Below, in pieces: positions 1-11,316 of a stretch of 64,000 nt of DNA. The stretch's first letter is position 1. Each line of letters opens with the position of its first letter. A program made the position numbers and the translations under genes. The DNA is from Lantana camara (Eukaryota > Streptophyta > Magnoliopsida > Lamiales > Verbenaceae): NCBI GenBank assembly GCA_037501455.1, contig CM074863.1, positions 56,835,501-56,899,500 of the forward strand, read 5' to 3'. The notes beneath the pieces were generated by a model, which was not told where the DNA came from, ran no database searches, and worked only from the letters and a program-made list of their open reading frames with translations.

Positions 1-330
1 GCCAGTTGAACCCGTTTTATTGTGTAATTGTTCGGGACAGGATATGACAGGTTTGACGGATTAGGTGAACCCGTGTAGTTGATTTTATACTTACAATGCG
101 CGGTATGTTTAAAGTATGAAAAGTTTTTGGAAAGTTGGCTTTTCCCATTGCTTCCATTGTCATGTTTCGCATCTTTTCATTCGTGCAGGGTTAGGTACTG
201 CCTAGCTAATGGGTGCGTTCTTCGTTTGTCACCCGTTCGCTATGACTTGGTGCGTGTGCGGACTCTCCATTTCGTACACGTGTTGGGTCATATTGCGGGG
301 GTGTGATGCCCCACCTCTTGGGGTGTTACA
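1..330 (+). repeat. LARD1 LTR-1, 3' part only
   Basis: This matches the last ~330 bp of the LTRs ending at 5170, 10082, 14983 and 30037, and ends GGTGTTACA directly before a primer-binding site. It includes two units of the TTCGGGACAGG / GTTGAACCCGT minisatellite. The rest lies left of the window. Short ORFs here are translations of the LTR end and also occur in every other copy. Confidence 0.9.
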
Positions 331-337
331 TCTTAAG

Positions 338-349
338 TGGTATCAGAGC
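338..349 (+). other. Primer-binding site, initiator tRNA-Met type (LARD1 copy 1)
   Basis: TGGTATCAGAGC lies 7 bp after the LTR end and is the known complement of the 3' end of plant initiator tRNA-Met. The copies at 10090-10101 and 14991-15002 are identical. Confidence 0.92.
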
Positions 350-694
350 TACCAGGTTCAGAACCGGTGCTCTGGAGTCGTATCGTGTCAGTCTAGGTCG
401 TACGGCATAGGAATATGTGCACATTGCATCCGTTTGGCCTGTAATTTTGCTTCCTCAGTTTGAATTGTATTAAGTTATGTGACTAAGTGCGCAATATGAT
501 TATGATTGTGCAACATTTTATCAATGTGCCTTTAATTGCTTTTATTGTTGTGCTTACATGACTTAAGTGCCGCATTTCATTTGCACATCTAACCCTCATG
601 CACCAATTCTAGTGTTTTTATTACAGGGCTGCAATACCAACAATTTAACCAGCTTCTATGACATCATTGAAACTTTATAGTCAAGATTTCAAAT

Positions 695-757
695 ACCACG
701 GTGAACGGTACACTAAGCATTCATGGCACGAGCATCCATGCATTCTTTATTTGGTTA
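695..757 (+). pseudogene. Relic of gypsy protease-region coding sequence in LARD1 copy 1
   Basis: The segment with GCATTCATGGCACGAGCATC aligns by eye with Gypsy-2 at about 50571-50630, where the reading frame encodes the VVEG...HG...LFDPG stretch leading into the retropepsin active site. It is out of frame and lacks the DPG codons. The same relic is at 5535-5597, 10447-10509 and 15348-15410, and a cousin is in LARD2 at about 41561-41624. It shows that the LARD interior descends from a coding gypsy element. Confidence 0.65.
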
Positions 758-839
758 ATTCTTGTTATTATGTGTTATATCTGTCAATTGTGATACTTGT
801 TGATTGTTGTAATTTTGATTCTGCTTTTGTGCTTGAGTG

Positions 840-1240
840 AGAGAGATTTGATTCTCTCTATTTATGTGCTAGGGGGATGTTGATTCTTCCTACTTGTGTG
901 TTAGAGAGATGCTGGATTCTCTCTATATTGCGTGACAGAAAGATGCTGGAGTCTTTCTGAGTTCTGTGCACAAGAGATGCTGGATTATCTTGTACTTAGA
1001 TATTTGAGGGATATTGGATTCCCTTAAATTTAGGGGTTTGAGAAATGCCGGATTTTCTCAAACTAGAATGTCTGAAAGATGTGAAATCTGATAGACTTAG
1101 GCTGAGAGACGGGGTTCTCTCAATTGTGTGCCTGAGAGACGGGGCTCTCTCTTTTGTGTGTTGAGAAATGGGGTTTTCTCTTTTGTGTGTGCCGAGGGAC
1201 GGGGTTCCTTCGCTTGTGTGTCGAGAGATGGGATTCTCTC
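840..1240. repeat. Array of 13 short hairpins at ~33-bp spacing (copy 1)
   Basis: Hairpins start at 840, 871, 903, 936, 970, 1003, 1036, 1070, 1103, 1134, 1163, 1193 and 1223. Stems are 6-10 bp with loops of about 5-8 nt. Arms differ between units yet pair: AGAGAGA/TCTCTCT, CAGAAAGA/TCTTTCTG, TTTGAGGGA/TCCCTTAAA, GTTTGAGAAA/TTTCTCAAAC, CGAGGGA/TCCTTCG. The first arms are purine-rich, the second pyrimidine-rich. The unit at 1070 pairs weakly with an internal loop. Later spacers read TTGTGTG. I see no coding sense in it. Confidence 0.9.
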
Positions 1241-1528
1241 TCTTGTTTGTTGCGGTTGCATTACTTCTGGCCAGACGACAGTTTGCAAGCAACGAGGACG
1301 TGACGGTACCAAGCTTTGGGTGCAGTGGCCGAGTGGGGATCAAGCGAGTTTGAAGTGACCAACGGTCAAGTGCTCAGCGGAACCTCAGTGACAACGAGGC
1401 ACTATGAAGGGAGTTGATACTAACTGAGGGAGAAGTATCCTGAGGAGTTTGCAGTTCACCTAGATCAGAGTTGCGCAGCGGAAGATTGAAGTGGAACTCG
1501 TTTCAACCTCGTTCAAGATCCGACCTTA

Positions 1529-1565
1529 GGACCTGAGGACAGGTCCTTTTGAAGGAGGGGAGTTC
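1529..1565 (+). other. Hairpin plus polypurine tract before LTR-2
   Basis: A perfect 6-bp stem GGACCT/AGGTCC around GAGGAC (1529-1546) is followed by TTTT and the purine run GAAGGAGGGGAG, the plus-strand primer site, ending 3-4 bp before the LTR TGTAAG. Equivalent copies precede LTR-3, LTR-4 and LTR-5. Confidence 0.85.
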
Positions 1566-4543
1566 TGTAAGATCCCGTTCGTTCGACTTATAAGGTAAGC
1601 CTCATTTCAACCTTTTTATGTGTTTAATTAGGTGATTTTGTATTTTGCTCGGCCCTATTTGAACTCTTTAAGAGTTTAGGGTCCTTTTTGTAATTTTCTC
1701 TTTCTAGGGGTTTTTCGATCATTTATCGTTCGAACGAGATTTTGACCATTTTGACCCCTTCAATGCGTTCGGGGCATCGAAACGAGTTCGTAGACTCTGA
1801 GTTTGCCCAATTCTGACGTCGTTAACCCCTTCTTCCGACCGTTTTCGTGTATGAGGACCCAAGATTTATACCCAGATTCTCGCTTTTCGTGCCAAACGCA
1901 GCAGACGCAGCTCTCTCTCTCTTCTCCCGCGATTCAGTCACGATTCACGCACACTTACGGTGTGTTTTCACACACTACTCAATGACGACGCGGTCACAAC
2001 CGTACGAAGATCTCGACCAACCGATGAGCGGAGCAGGCCCGTTTCAGCGATTTTCAGTCACTGCAGAAAAGGGGGCGGACCACCGCCACTTCGCCGCCCC
2101 TCGCGGCGGTTTCCGGTGGGATTCCGGCGACACGCGCCCCAGACCCATGATGAAGACGTCCTTGCACAGCCTTGGACGTTGGCGGTGCGGCTATCCGGGC
2201 CGCAGTTGAGCCCCGGGCACCGCCTGAAGCTCGCGGCGGCGGCAAGCAACACTGTAGCGGTGGCGATTTCGCCGCTCCGGTGGTCTTTTTCGACGAAAAT
2301 TAGTGTTTTCCAAGGTTTTCGACTATCCCGAGTTCATTTCCGGCATCGATTTCACCCAATTTTGGACGTAGGTGGTGGTTCCGACGATGGGAGTGGCGGC
2401 AGAAACTTCGGCGGCCAACGGGGCCCTTTTCCGGCCATCTTTTGGCCTCGGGCTCTTCAGGAAAGTTGTTTGGAACGACGAGAATTAGTGGCCTTTGATC
2501 ACACGACTCCAGATTCGGCCAATTGGCGGCGGCACAGCTGCGGTTCAACGGCGGCACCACCTCCGGGGATTTTTCCGGCGAGAAAGCTTAGGGCTTTCGT
2601 AAAGCTCGTCACGGGTAAGCCGATGCCTCTTTCAGATCTCATTTCGGTTCACCGGTTTGGAAGTAATTGAAGTTTGAAGATTTTAGGGTTTTCGTATTCT
2701 TGGATTTGAAATTGGAGACAATTGGCTTGGAATTTGCAGAAATTGGTTGAGGAATTGGAACGAGCACGAGGAGTACTTGCACGGATGATTTTTCGGGATT
2801 TTTCCGGCACACTCCGGCGGCAGCCCGCCACTGTTCCGGCGGCTCCGGTGGCGGCGATCCGGCGGGCTTCGGACAGAATGTCCGTCTCGTTATGGTGAGT
2901 CCGTTGCCACTTTCCGTTCGTTAATCGGACACTCGGTTTATTTTCTGTGAATTTATTTGTATAATTGTGAATTTTTAATTATTTGTTCTAATTGTGATTT
3001 TAACGCGATATACTTGATTTGCCGATCGAATTGTACTTCAATGTATATGAAATGATTGTATGAAATAGAACTTGATATATTTGAAAGTCTTGATTTGCAA
3101 TTTAATTCTGGTTTGTTGAATTTGTTAATTGTTTAATTTAAGAGGGGGTGTTTGTGTAATTTCTGGAAAAGTATGAATTGTTTAATTTGAATTGGTAAAC
3201 CTTAGTAATTAAATCTAATATGTAATACATGAATTTAATATGTAAAATATGAATTGTATGAATTGAGTAGGGTTAGAATTTGATTTGTAACCTCGTGAAA
3301 TTTGTATGAATTAGGAAGCATACTATTATGATTTATTTGATTTATTAATATGTGTCAATTGGTATGATAGGTGCTACGTGAATTTTCATGAAATGAATTA
3401 AGTAAACTTCGTTAATTAAATTTGTTATACAATCCATGAATTGTTTATGTGATAAATGAATAATATGATTTGATTAAATTATGTAATGTTTCTTCTGCAA
3501 ATAATTGCCAGGCATTTGATCCCTGTTTGTGTGATTGCATTTGTCGTGCGTCTCTATGGGGTTGTTTACGTCTGAGTCTGAGTTGTGTGTTGTGTTTTGT
3601 GTGTCCAGTTGGTACTGGTGGACCCGGGGTGGTGACTTGTGGTCGTGCAGGTTCCGGGGTGAACCATCTGCTGTGTCTTCGGCTGTGTTTGGATCCAGGT
3701 GAGGTTAGGATATAGTTATACCCTATTGCAATGTGCTCGTTTTCGAATGTGTACGATTTATAAGCCTTGTACATACGTAGATATGTGTGAAATATGTACT
3801 TTGATGGTTTTGTTATAAGTTTGAAAGTACGAAACGCTATGTATGAGCCTATGTATGCTTGATTTCGATTTGTTATGCTTTTGAAGTCGGTCTGTGTGAT
3901 ATGTACGTACGATATGATAAGTACGATATGCATGAGATATGTCTGTTCATCTGTCTGTCTGTCTGTTGTGGGTTAAGCTTCCGATTTCCGTGATCAGTGT
4001 AAGTGTGATTTTTGCGTTATGCCTGGGGCCCTGACGATAGGATCAACCCGGAACCCACCATGAGGAAGGTGGGGGATGGAGTCCTTGGGTGTGAGTGTCA
4101 TGAAACTCATACCCTGACATATTAGTGTGCATGGTTACGGTATGTACAACCCTTCCATCATCCGGTGAAAGGTATGTGTGTTTGCCTTATGTTTTATGAT
4201 TTGCATTTTGGTTTTGAGTTGTGTCTGTCAGTCTCAAGTTCGTGAAACGGGAGTAGATTCCTAAATTAAGATAAAATTTGGTGTACTTTCAATCTAATAA
4301 AATATGCTCCGGTATGTGTGCTAAGTCCGCATGAACGTGTGCTAGTCTGCATGTGTTTGAACGTCTGTTTTGAGTTATGTATAAGTTAAGTTTTGTTTGT
4401 TCTGTTTCGGATAAGTCACCCTATATATATATTATCACGGGAAACTGTTTTGGTGTGCAAAAACTAACCCCGAGTTCACGAACGTTACTTTTATTACGTG
4501 CTGTGCTCTATATATATGTAGGTGTGTGTGGGTAGCCCGTCGC

Positions 4544-4559
4544 TCAGTCTTTGGACTGA
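4544..4559. other. Conserved LTR hairpin (LARD1 form)
   Basis: TCAGTC-TTTG-GACTGA, a 6-bp stem, lies about 35 bp after a CTATATATATG TATA-like run. The same hairpin is at 9456-9471, 14357-14372 and 29413-29428. Counterparts in other LTR families keep pairing with changed bases. Confidence 0.75.
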
Positions 4560-4762
4560 CCCCTCCCCGTTTATGTTTTTAGTGTGCAGGTTTCGGTTTG
4601 GGTTCGAGTTGGAGTTCGTGCTAGGCGGCGGTGTGTCATGTCTTTTGAGTCTGTGTCTGCACGTTTCAGTTTCTTAAGTATTTTGTTCTGATTTATAGTT
4701 CGTAAATTCTGTATAAGATATGTTATGTGCAGGTTTGGATTTATGAATTGAATGTTTGGAAT

Positions 4763-4913
4763 TTCGGGACAGGTTAGGACAGGTGTTCGGATTAGTTGAA
4801 CCCGTCTTGATTGTATGATTATTCGGGACAGGTTTCTAGGGCCAGTTGAACCCGTTTTATTGTGTAATTGTTCGGGACAGGATATGACAGGTTTGATGGA
4901 TTAGTTGAACCCG
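4763..4913 (+). repeat. Three-unit minisatellite in LARD1 LTR
   Basis: Units begin TTCGGGACAGG at about 4763, 4822 and 4871 and each ends GTTGAACCCGT. The array recurs in every LARD1 LTR, partially at 1-75, and a two-unit relative occurs in the Gypsy-1 LTR at about 30101-30197. Confidence 0.8.
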
Positions 4914-5170
4914 TGTAGTTGATTTTATACTTATAATGCGCGGTATGTTTAAAGTATGAAAAGTTTTTGGAAAGTTGGCTTTTCACATTGCTTCCGCTGT
5001 CATGTTTCGCATCTTTTCATTCGTGGAGGGTTAGGTACCGCCTAGCTAGTGGGTGCGTTTTTCGTTTGTCACCCGTTCGCTATGACTTGGTGCGTGTGCG
5101 GACTCTCCATTTCGTACACGTGTTGGGTCATAGTGCGGGGGTGTGATGCCCCACCGCTTGGGGTGTTACA

Positions 5171-6405
5171 TCTTAAGTGGTATTAGAGCTACCAGGTTCA
5201 GAACCGGTGCTCTGGAGTCGTGTTGTGTCAGTCTAGGTCGTACGGCATAGGAATATGTGCGCATTGCATCCGTTTGGCCTGTAATTTTGCTTCCTCAGTT
5301 TGAATTGTATTGAGTTATGTGACTAAGTGCGCAATATGATTATGATTGTGCAATATTTTATCAATGTGCCTTTGATTTCTTTTATTGTTGTGCTTACATG
5401 ACTTAAGTGCGGCATTTCGTTTGCACATCTAACCCTCATGCACCAATTCTAGTGTTTTTATTATAAGGCTGTAATACCAACAATTTAACCAGCTTCTATG
5501 ACATCATGGCAACTTTATAGTCAATATTTCAAATACCACGGTGAACGGTACACTAAGCATTCATGGCACGAGCATCCATGCATTCTTTATTTGGTTAATT
5601 CTTGTTATTATGGGTTATATCTGTCAATTGTGATACTTGTTGATTGTTGTAATTTTGATTCTGCTTTTGTGCTTGAGTGAGAGAGATTTGATTCTCTCTA
5701 TTTATGTGCTAGGGGGATGTTGATTCTTCCTACTTGTGTGTTAGAGAGAAGCTGGATTCTCTCTATTTTGCGTGACAGAAAGATGCTGGAGTCTTTCTGA
5801 GTTCTGTGCACAAGAGATGCTGGATTATCTTGTACTTAGATATTTGAGGGATGCTGGATTCCCTTAAATTTAGGGGTTTTAGAAATGCCGGATTTTCTCA
5901 AACTAGAATGTCTGAAAGATGTGAAATCTGATAGACTTAGGCTGAGAGACGTGGTTCTCTCAATTGTGTGCCTGAGAGACGGGGCTCTCTCTTTTGTGTG
6001 TTGAGAAATGGGGTTTTCTCTTTTGTGTATGCCGAGGGACGGGGTTCCTTCGCTTGTGTGTCGAGAGATGGGATTCTCTCTCTTGTTTGTTGCGGTTGCG
6101 TTACTTCTGGCCAGACGACAGTTTGCAAGCAACGAGGACGTGACGGTATCAAGCTTTGGGTGCAGTGGCCTAGTGTGGATCAAACGAGTTTGAAGTGACC
6201 AACGGTCAAGTGCTCAGCGGAACCTCAGTGACAACGAGGCACTATGAAGGGAGTTGATACTAACTGAGGGAGAAGTATCCTGAGGAGTTTGCAGTTCACC
6301 TAGATCAGAGTTGCGCAGCGGAAGATTGAAGTGGAACTCGTTTCAACCTCGTTCAAGATCCGACCTTAGGACCTGAGGACAGGTCCTTTTGAAGGAGGGG
6401 AGTTC
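5171..6405 (+). mobile_element. LARD1 internal domain 2, non-coding
   Basis: 1235 bp with the same order of parts as copy 1. Its primer-binding site (5178-5189) reads TGGTATTAGAGC, one base off the tRNA-Met complement. Protease relic at 5535-5597, hairpin array at 5680-6080, pre-polypurine hairpin at 6369-6386. No credible gene. Confidence 0.88.
5680..6080. repeat. Hairpin array, copy 2
   Basis: Same 13 units at the same spacing as copy 1 (offset 4840). The few differences seen fall mostly in loops, for example GAGAGAAGCTGG in unit 3 and GGGATGCTGG in unit 6. Confidence 0.88.
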
Positions 6406-9400
6406 TGTAAGATCCCGTTCGTTCGACTTATAAGGTAAGCCTCATTTCAACCTTTTTATGTGTTTAATTAGGTGATTTTGTATTTTGCTCGGCCCTATTT
6501 GAACTCTTTAAGAGTTTAGGGTCCTTTTTGTAATTTTCTCTTTCTAGGGTTTTTCGATCATTTATCGTTCGAACGAGATTTTGACCATTTTGACCCCTTC
6601 AATGCGTTCGGGGCATCGAAACGAGTTCGTAGACTCTGAGTTTGCCCAATTCTGACGTCGTTAACCCCTTCTTCCGACCGTTTTCGTGTATGAGGACCCA
6701 AGATTTATACCCGGATTGTCGCTTTTCGTGCCAAACGCAGCAGACCCAGCTCTCTCTCTTCTCCCGCGATTCAGTTACTATTCACACACACTTACGGTGT
6801 ATTTTCACACACTACTCAAACTCGCTCGTTTCTCGACGGAATTCGACGATCCAATAGTCAATTTTGGAAAGCTCGACGACGCAGTCACAACCGTATGAAG
6901 ATCTAGACCAACCGACGAGCGGAGCAGGCCCGTTTCAGCGATTTTCAGTCACTACAGAAAAGGGGGGCGGACCACCGCCACTTCGCCGCCCCTCGCGGCG
7001 GTTTCCGGTGGGATTCCGGCGACACGTGCCCCAGACCCATGATGAAGACGTCCCGGCGCAGCCTTGGACGTTGGCGGTGCGGCCATCCAGGCCACAGTTG
7101 AGCCCCACGCACCGCCTGAAGCTCGCGGCGGCGGCAATCGGCACTGTAGCGGTGGCGATTTCGCCGCTCCGGTGGTCTTTTTCGACGAAGGTTAGTGTTT
7201 TCGAAGGTTTTCGACTATCCCGAGTTCATTTTCGACATCGATTTCACCCAATTTTGGCCGTAGGTGGTGGTTCCGGCGATGGGAGTGGCGGCAGAAACTT
7301 CGGCGGCCAACGGGGCCCTTTTCCGGCCATCTTTTGGCCTCGGGCTCTTCACGAAAGTGGTTTGGAACGACGAGAATTAGTGGCCTTTGATCGCACGACT
7401 CCATATTCAGCCAATTGGCGGCGGATCGCGGCGGCACAGCGGCAGTTCAACGGCGGAACCACCTCCGGGGATTTTTCCGGCGAGAAAGCTTAGGGCTTCC
7501 GTAAAGCTCGTCACGGGTAAGCCGATGCCTCTTTCAGATCTCATTTCGGTTCACCGGTTTGGAAGTAATTGAAGTTTGAAGATTTTAGGGTTTTCGTATT
7601 CTTGGATTTGAAATTGGAGACAATTGGCTTGGAATTTGTAGAAATTGGTTGAGGAATTGGAACGAGCACGAGGAGTACTTGCATGGATAATTTTTCGGGA
7701 TTTTTCCGGCACGATCCGGCGGCGGCCGAGCGGCGGCCCGCCACTGTTCCGGTGGCTCCGGTGGCGGCGATCCGGCGGGCTTCGGACAGAATGTCCGTCT
7801 CGTTATGGTGAGTCAGTTGCCGCTTTCCGTTCGTTAATCGGACACTCGGTTTATTTTATGTGAATTTATTAGTATAATTGTGAATTTTTAATTATTTGTT
7901 CTAATTGTGATTTTAACGCGATATACTTGATTTGCAGATCGAATTGTACTTCAATGTATATGAAATGATTGTATGAAATAGAACTTGATATATTTGAACG
8001 TCTTGATTTGTAATTTAATTCTGGTCTGTTGAATTTGTTAATTGTTTAATTTAAGAGGGGGTGTTTCTGTAATTTCTGGAAAAGTATGAATTGTTTAATT
8101 TGAATTGGTAAACCTTACTAATTAAATCTAATATGTAATACATGAATTTAATATGTAAAATATGAATTGTATGAATTGAGTAGGGTTAGAATTTGAATTG
8201 TAACCTCGTGAAATTTGTATGAATTAGGAAGCATACTATTATGATTTATTTGATTTATTAATATGTGTCAATTGGTATGATAGGTGCAACGTGAATTTAC
8301 ATGAAATGAATTAAGTAAACTTCGTTAATTAAATTTGTTATACAATCCATGAATTGTTTATGTGATAAATGAATAATATGATTTGATTAAATTATGTAAT
8401 GTTTCTTCTGCAAATAATTGCTAGGCATTTGATCCCTGCTTGTGTGATTGCATTTGTCGTGCGTCTCTATGGGGTTGTTTAAGTCTGAGTCTGAGTCGTG
8501 TGTTGTGTTTTGTGTGTCCAGTTGGTACTGGTGCACCCGGGGTGGTGACTTGTGGTCGTGCAGGTTCCGGGGTGAACCATCTGCTGTGTCTTCGGCTGTG
8601 TTTGGTTCCAGGTGAGGTTAGGATATAGTTATACCCTATTGCAATGTGCTCGTTTTCGAATGTGTGCGATTTATAAGCCTTGTATATACGTAGATATGTG
8701 TGAAATATGTACTGTGATGGTTTTGTTATAAGTTTGAAAGTACGAAACGCTATGTATGAGCCTATGTATGCTTGATTTCGATTTGTTACGCTTTTGAAGT
8801 CGGTCTGTGTGATATGTACGTACGATATGATAAGTACGATATGCATGAGATATGTCTGTTCATCTGTCTGTCTGTCTGTTGCGGGTTAAGCTTCCGATTT
8901 CCGTGATCAGTGTAAGTGTGATTTTTGCGTTATGCCTGGGGCCCCGACGATAGGATCAACCCGGAACCCCCCATGAGGAGGTGGGGGATGGAGTCCTTGG
9001 GTGTGAATGTCATGAAACTCATACCCTGACATATTAGTGTGCATGGTTAGGGTATGTACAGCCCTTCCATCATCCGGTGAAAGGTATGTGTGTTTGCCTT
9101 ATGTTTTATGATTTGCATTTTGGTTTTGAGTTGTGTCTGTCAGTCTCAAGTTCGTGAAACGGGGGTAAATTCCTAAATTAAGATTAAATTTGGTGTACTT
9201 TCAATCTAATAAAATATGCTCCGGTATGTGTGCTAAGTCCGCATGAACCTGTGCTAGTCTGCATGTGTTTGAACGTCTGTTTTGAGTTATGTATTACTTA
9301 TGTTTTGTTTGTTCTGTTTCGGATAAGTCACCCTATATATATATTATCACGGGAAACTGTTTTGCCGTGCAAAAACTAACCTCGGGTTCAGGAACGTTAC

Positions 9401-10082
9401 TTTTATTACATGTTGTACTCTATATATATGTAGGTGTGTGTGGGTAGCCCCTCGCTCAGTCTTTGGACTGACCCCTCCCCGTTTATGTTTTTAGTTTGCA
9501 GGTTTCGGTTTGGGTTCGCGTTGGAGTTTGTGCTAGGTGGCGGTGTGTCGTGTCTTTTGAGTCTGTGTCTGCACGTTTCAGTTTGTTAAGTATTTTGTTC
9601 TGATTTATAATTCGTAAATTCTGTATAATATATGTTCTGTGCAGGTTTGGATTTATGAATTGAATGTTTGGAATTTCGGGACAGGTTAGGACATGTGCTT
9701 GGATTAGTTGAACCCGTCTTGATTGTATGATTATTCGGGACAGGTTTCTAGGGCCAGTTGAACCCGTTTTATTGTGTAATTGTTCGGGACAGGATATGAC
9801 AGGTTTGATGGATTAGTTGAACCCGTGTAGTTGATTTTATACTTATAATGCGCGGTATGTTTAAAGTATGAAAAGTTTTTGGAAAGTTGGCTTTTCACGT
9901 TGCTTCCGCTGTCATGTTTCGCATCTTTTCATTCGTGCAGGGTTAGGTACCGCCTAGCTAGTGGGTGCGTTCTTCGTTTGTCACCCGTTCGCTATGACTT
10001 GTTGCGTGTGCGGACTCTCCATTTCGTACACGTGTTGGGTCATAGTGCGGGGGTGTGATGCCCCACCGCTTGGGGTGTTACA
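6406..10082 (+). repeat. LARD1 LTR-3
   Basis: 3677 bp, TGTAAG...TTACA. It contains the ~57 bp missing from LTR-2 and otherwise has the same layout, with the conserved hairpin at 9456-9471 and the minisatellite just before the terminal module. ORFs inside (for example 6864-7493) are not conserved in extent between copies. Confidence 0.92.
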
Positions 10083-11316
10083 TCTTAAGTGGTATCAGAG
10101 CTACCAGGTTCAGAACCGGTGCTCTGGAGTCGTGTCGTATCAGTCTAGGTCGTACGGCATAGGAATATGTGCGCATTGCATCCGTTTGGCCTGTAATTTT
10201 GCTTCCTCAGTTTGAATTGTATTGAGTTATGTGACTAAGTGCGCAATATGATTATGATTGTGCAACATTTTATCAATGTGCCTTTGATTGCTTTTATTGT
10301 TGTGCTTACATGACTTAAGTGCCGCATTTCATTTGCACATCTAACCCTCATGCACCAATTCTAGTGTTTTTAATACAGGGCTGCAATACCAACAATTTAA
10401 CCAGCTTCTATGACATCATTGCAACTTTATAGTCAAGATTTCAAATACCACGGTGAACGGTACACTAAGCATTCATGGCACGAGCATCCATGCATTCTTT
10501 ATTTGGTTAATTCTTGTTATTATGAGTTATATCTGTCAATTGTGATACTTGTTGATTGTTGTAATTTTGATTCTGCTTTTGTGCTTGAGTGAGAGAGATT
10601 TGATTCTCTCTATTTATGTGCTAGGGGGATGTTGATTCTTCCTACTTGTGTGTTAGAAAGATGCTGGATTCTCTCTATATTGCGTGACAGAAAGATGCTG
10701 GAGTCTTTCTGAGTTCTGTGCACAAGAGATGCTGGATTATCTTGTACTTAGTATTTGAGGGATGCTGGATTCCCTTAAATTTAGGGGTTTGAGAAATGCC
10801 GGATTTTCTCAAACTAGAATGTCTGAAAGATGTGAAATCTGATAGACTTAGGCTGAGAGACGGGGTTCTCTCAATTGTGTGCCTGAGAGACGGGGCTCTC
10901 TCTTTTGTGTGTTGAGAAACGGGGTTTTCTCTTTTGTGTGTGCTGAGGGACGGGGTTCCTTCGCTTGTGTGTCGAGAGATGGGATTCTCTCTCTTGTTTG
11001 TTGCGGTTGCGTTACTTCTGGCCAGACGACAGTTTGCAAGCAACGAGGACGTGACGGTATCAAGCTTTGGGTGCAGTGGCCTAGTGGGGATCAAATGAGT
11101 TTGAAGTGACCAACGGTCAAGTGCTCAGCGGAACCTCAGTGACAACGAGGCACTATGAAGGGAGTTGATACTAACTGAGGGAGAAGTATCCTGAGGAGTT
11201 TGCAGTTCACCTAGATCAGAGTTGCGCAACGGAAGATTGAAGTGGAACTCGTTTCAGCCTCGTTCAAGATCCGACCTTAGGACCTGAGGACAGGTCCTTT
11301 TGAAGGAGGGGAGTTC
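10083..11316 (+). mobile_element. LARD1 internal domain 3, non-coding
   Basis: 1234 bp. Perfect primer-binding site at 10090-10101, protease relic at 10447-10509, hairpin array at 10592-10991, pre-polypurine hairpin and purine tract just before 11317. The minus-strand ORF 10675-11094 is the hairpin array read through and not a gene. Confidence 0.88.
10592..10991. repeat. Hairpin array, copy 3
   Basis: Thirteen units as in copy 1. Unit 3 has one arm mutation (AGAAAGA opposite TCTCTCT) that weakens its stem. Unit 12 reads CTGAGGGA, changing a C-G pair to a T-G wobble. Confidence 0.87.

Larger units (their letters stand above)
331..1565 (+). mobile_element. LARD1 internal domain 1, non-coding
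   Basis: It runs from the primer-binding site (338-349) to the polypurine tract next to LTR-2, 1235 bp. In order it holds the PBS, an AT-rich leader, an acceptor-like TTATTACAG at about 619-627, a ~60-bp relic of the gypsy protease region (695-757), the 13-hairpin array (840-1240), ~290 bp of unassigned sequence, and a hairpin plus polypurine tract. The minus-strand ORF 996-1343 and the plus-strand ORFs around 1130-1350 are translations of the hairpin array with low-complexity Arg/Thr/Pro/Ser residues, so I do not call them genes. Confidence 0.85.
1566..5170 (+). repeat. LARD1 LTR-2
   Basis: 3605 bp, TGTAA...TTACA ends. It lacks ~57 bp present in LTR-3 after the CACACTACTCAA motif (near 1980), which explains most of its shorter length. 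The first part has a GC-rich CGG-repeat stretch (about 2030-2900) with a donor-like GGGTAAGCC near 2615. The middle (about 2940-3470) is AT-rich. The last part has a GTCT microsatellite (~3950), the hairpin TCAGTC-TTTG-GACTGA (4544-4559), a three-unit minisatellite (4763-4913) and the conserved terminal module. The ORFs 1960-2670, 2300-2560 and 3445-3933 recur in other LTR copies with shifted ends and match no protein I recognise. Confidence 0.92.

Noticed and set aside
338..349. tRNA-like sequences at LTR ends
   Set aside because: Only the 12-bp primer-binding complement is present, not a tRNA gene.
840..1240. CRISPR-like look of regularly spaced short repeats with ~33-bp period
   Set aside because: Units are not identical, there are no unique spacers, and it lies inside a plant LTR element.
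996..1343. Minus-strand ORF of 115 codons with repeated Arg/Thr/Pro/Ser phrases, also at 5836-6183, 10675-11094 and 25793-26161
   Set aside because: It is the reverse translation of the hairpin array; ends shift between copies and there is no independent coding signal.
1960..2670. 236-codon ORF in LARD1 LTR-2 and its relatives at 6864-7493
   Set aside because: Reading frame is not kept between LTR copies, composition is CGG-rich, and no known domain is seen.
2870..2884. Single palindrome CGGACA-GAA-TGTCCG in LARD1 LTR as a counterpart to the paired palindromes
   Set aside because: Only one unit and no partner at 32-34 bp, so it does not support the same architecture.
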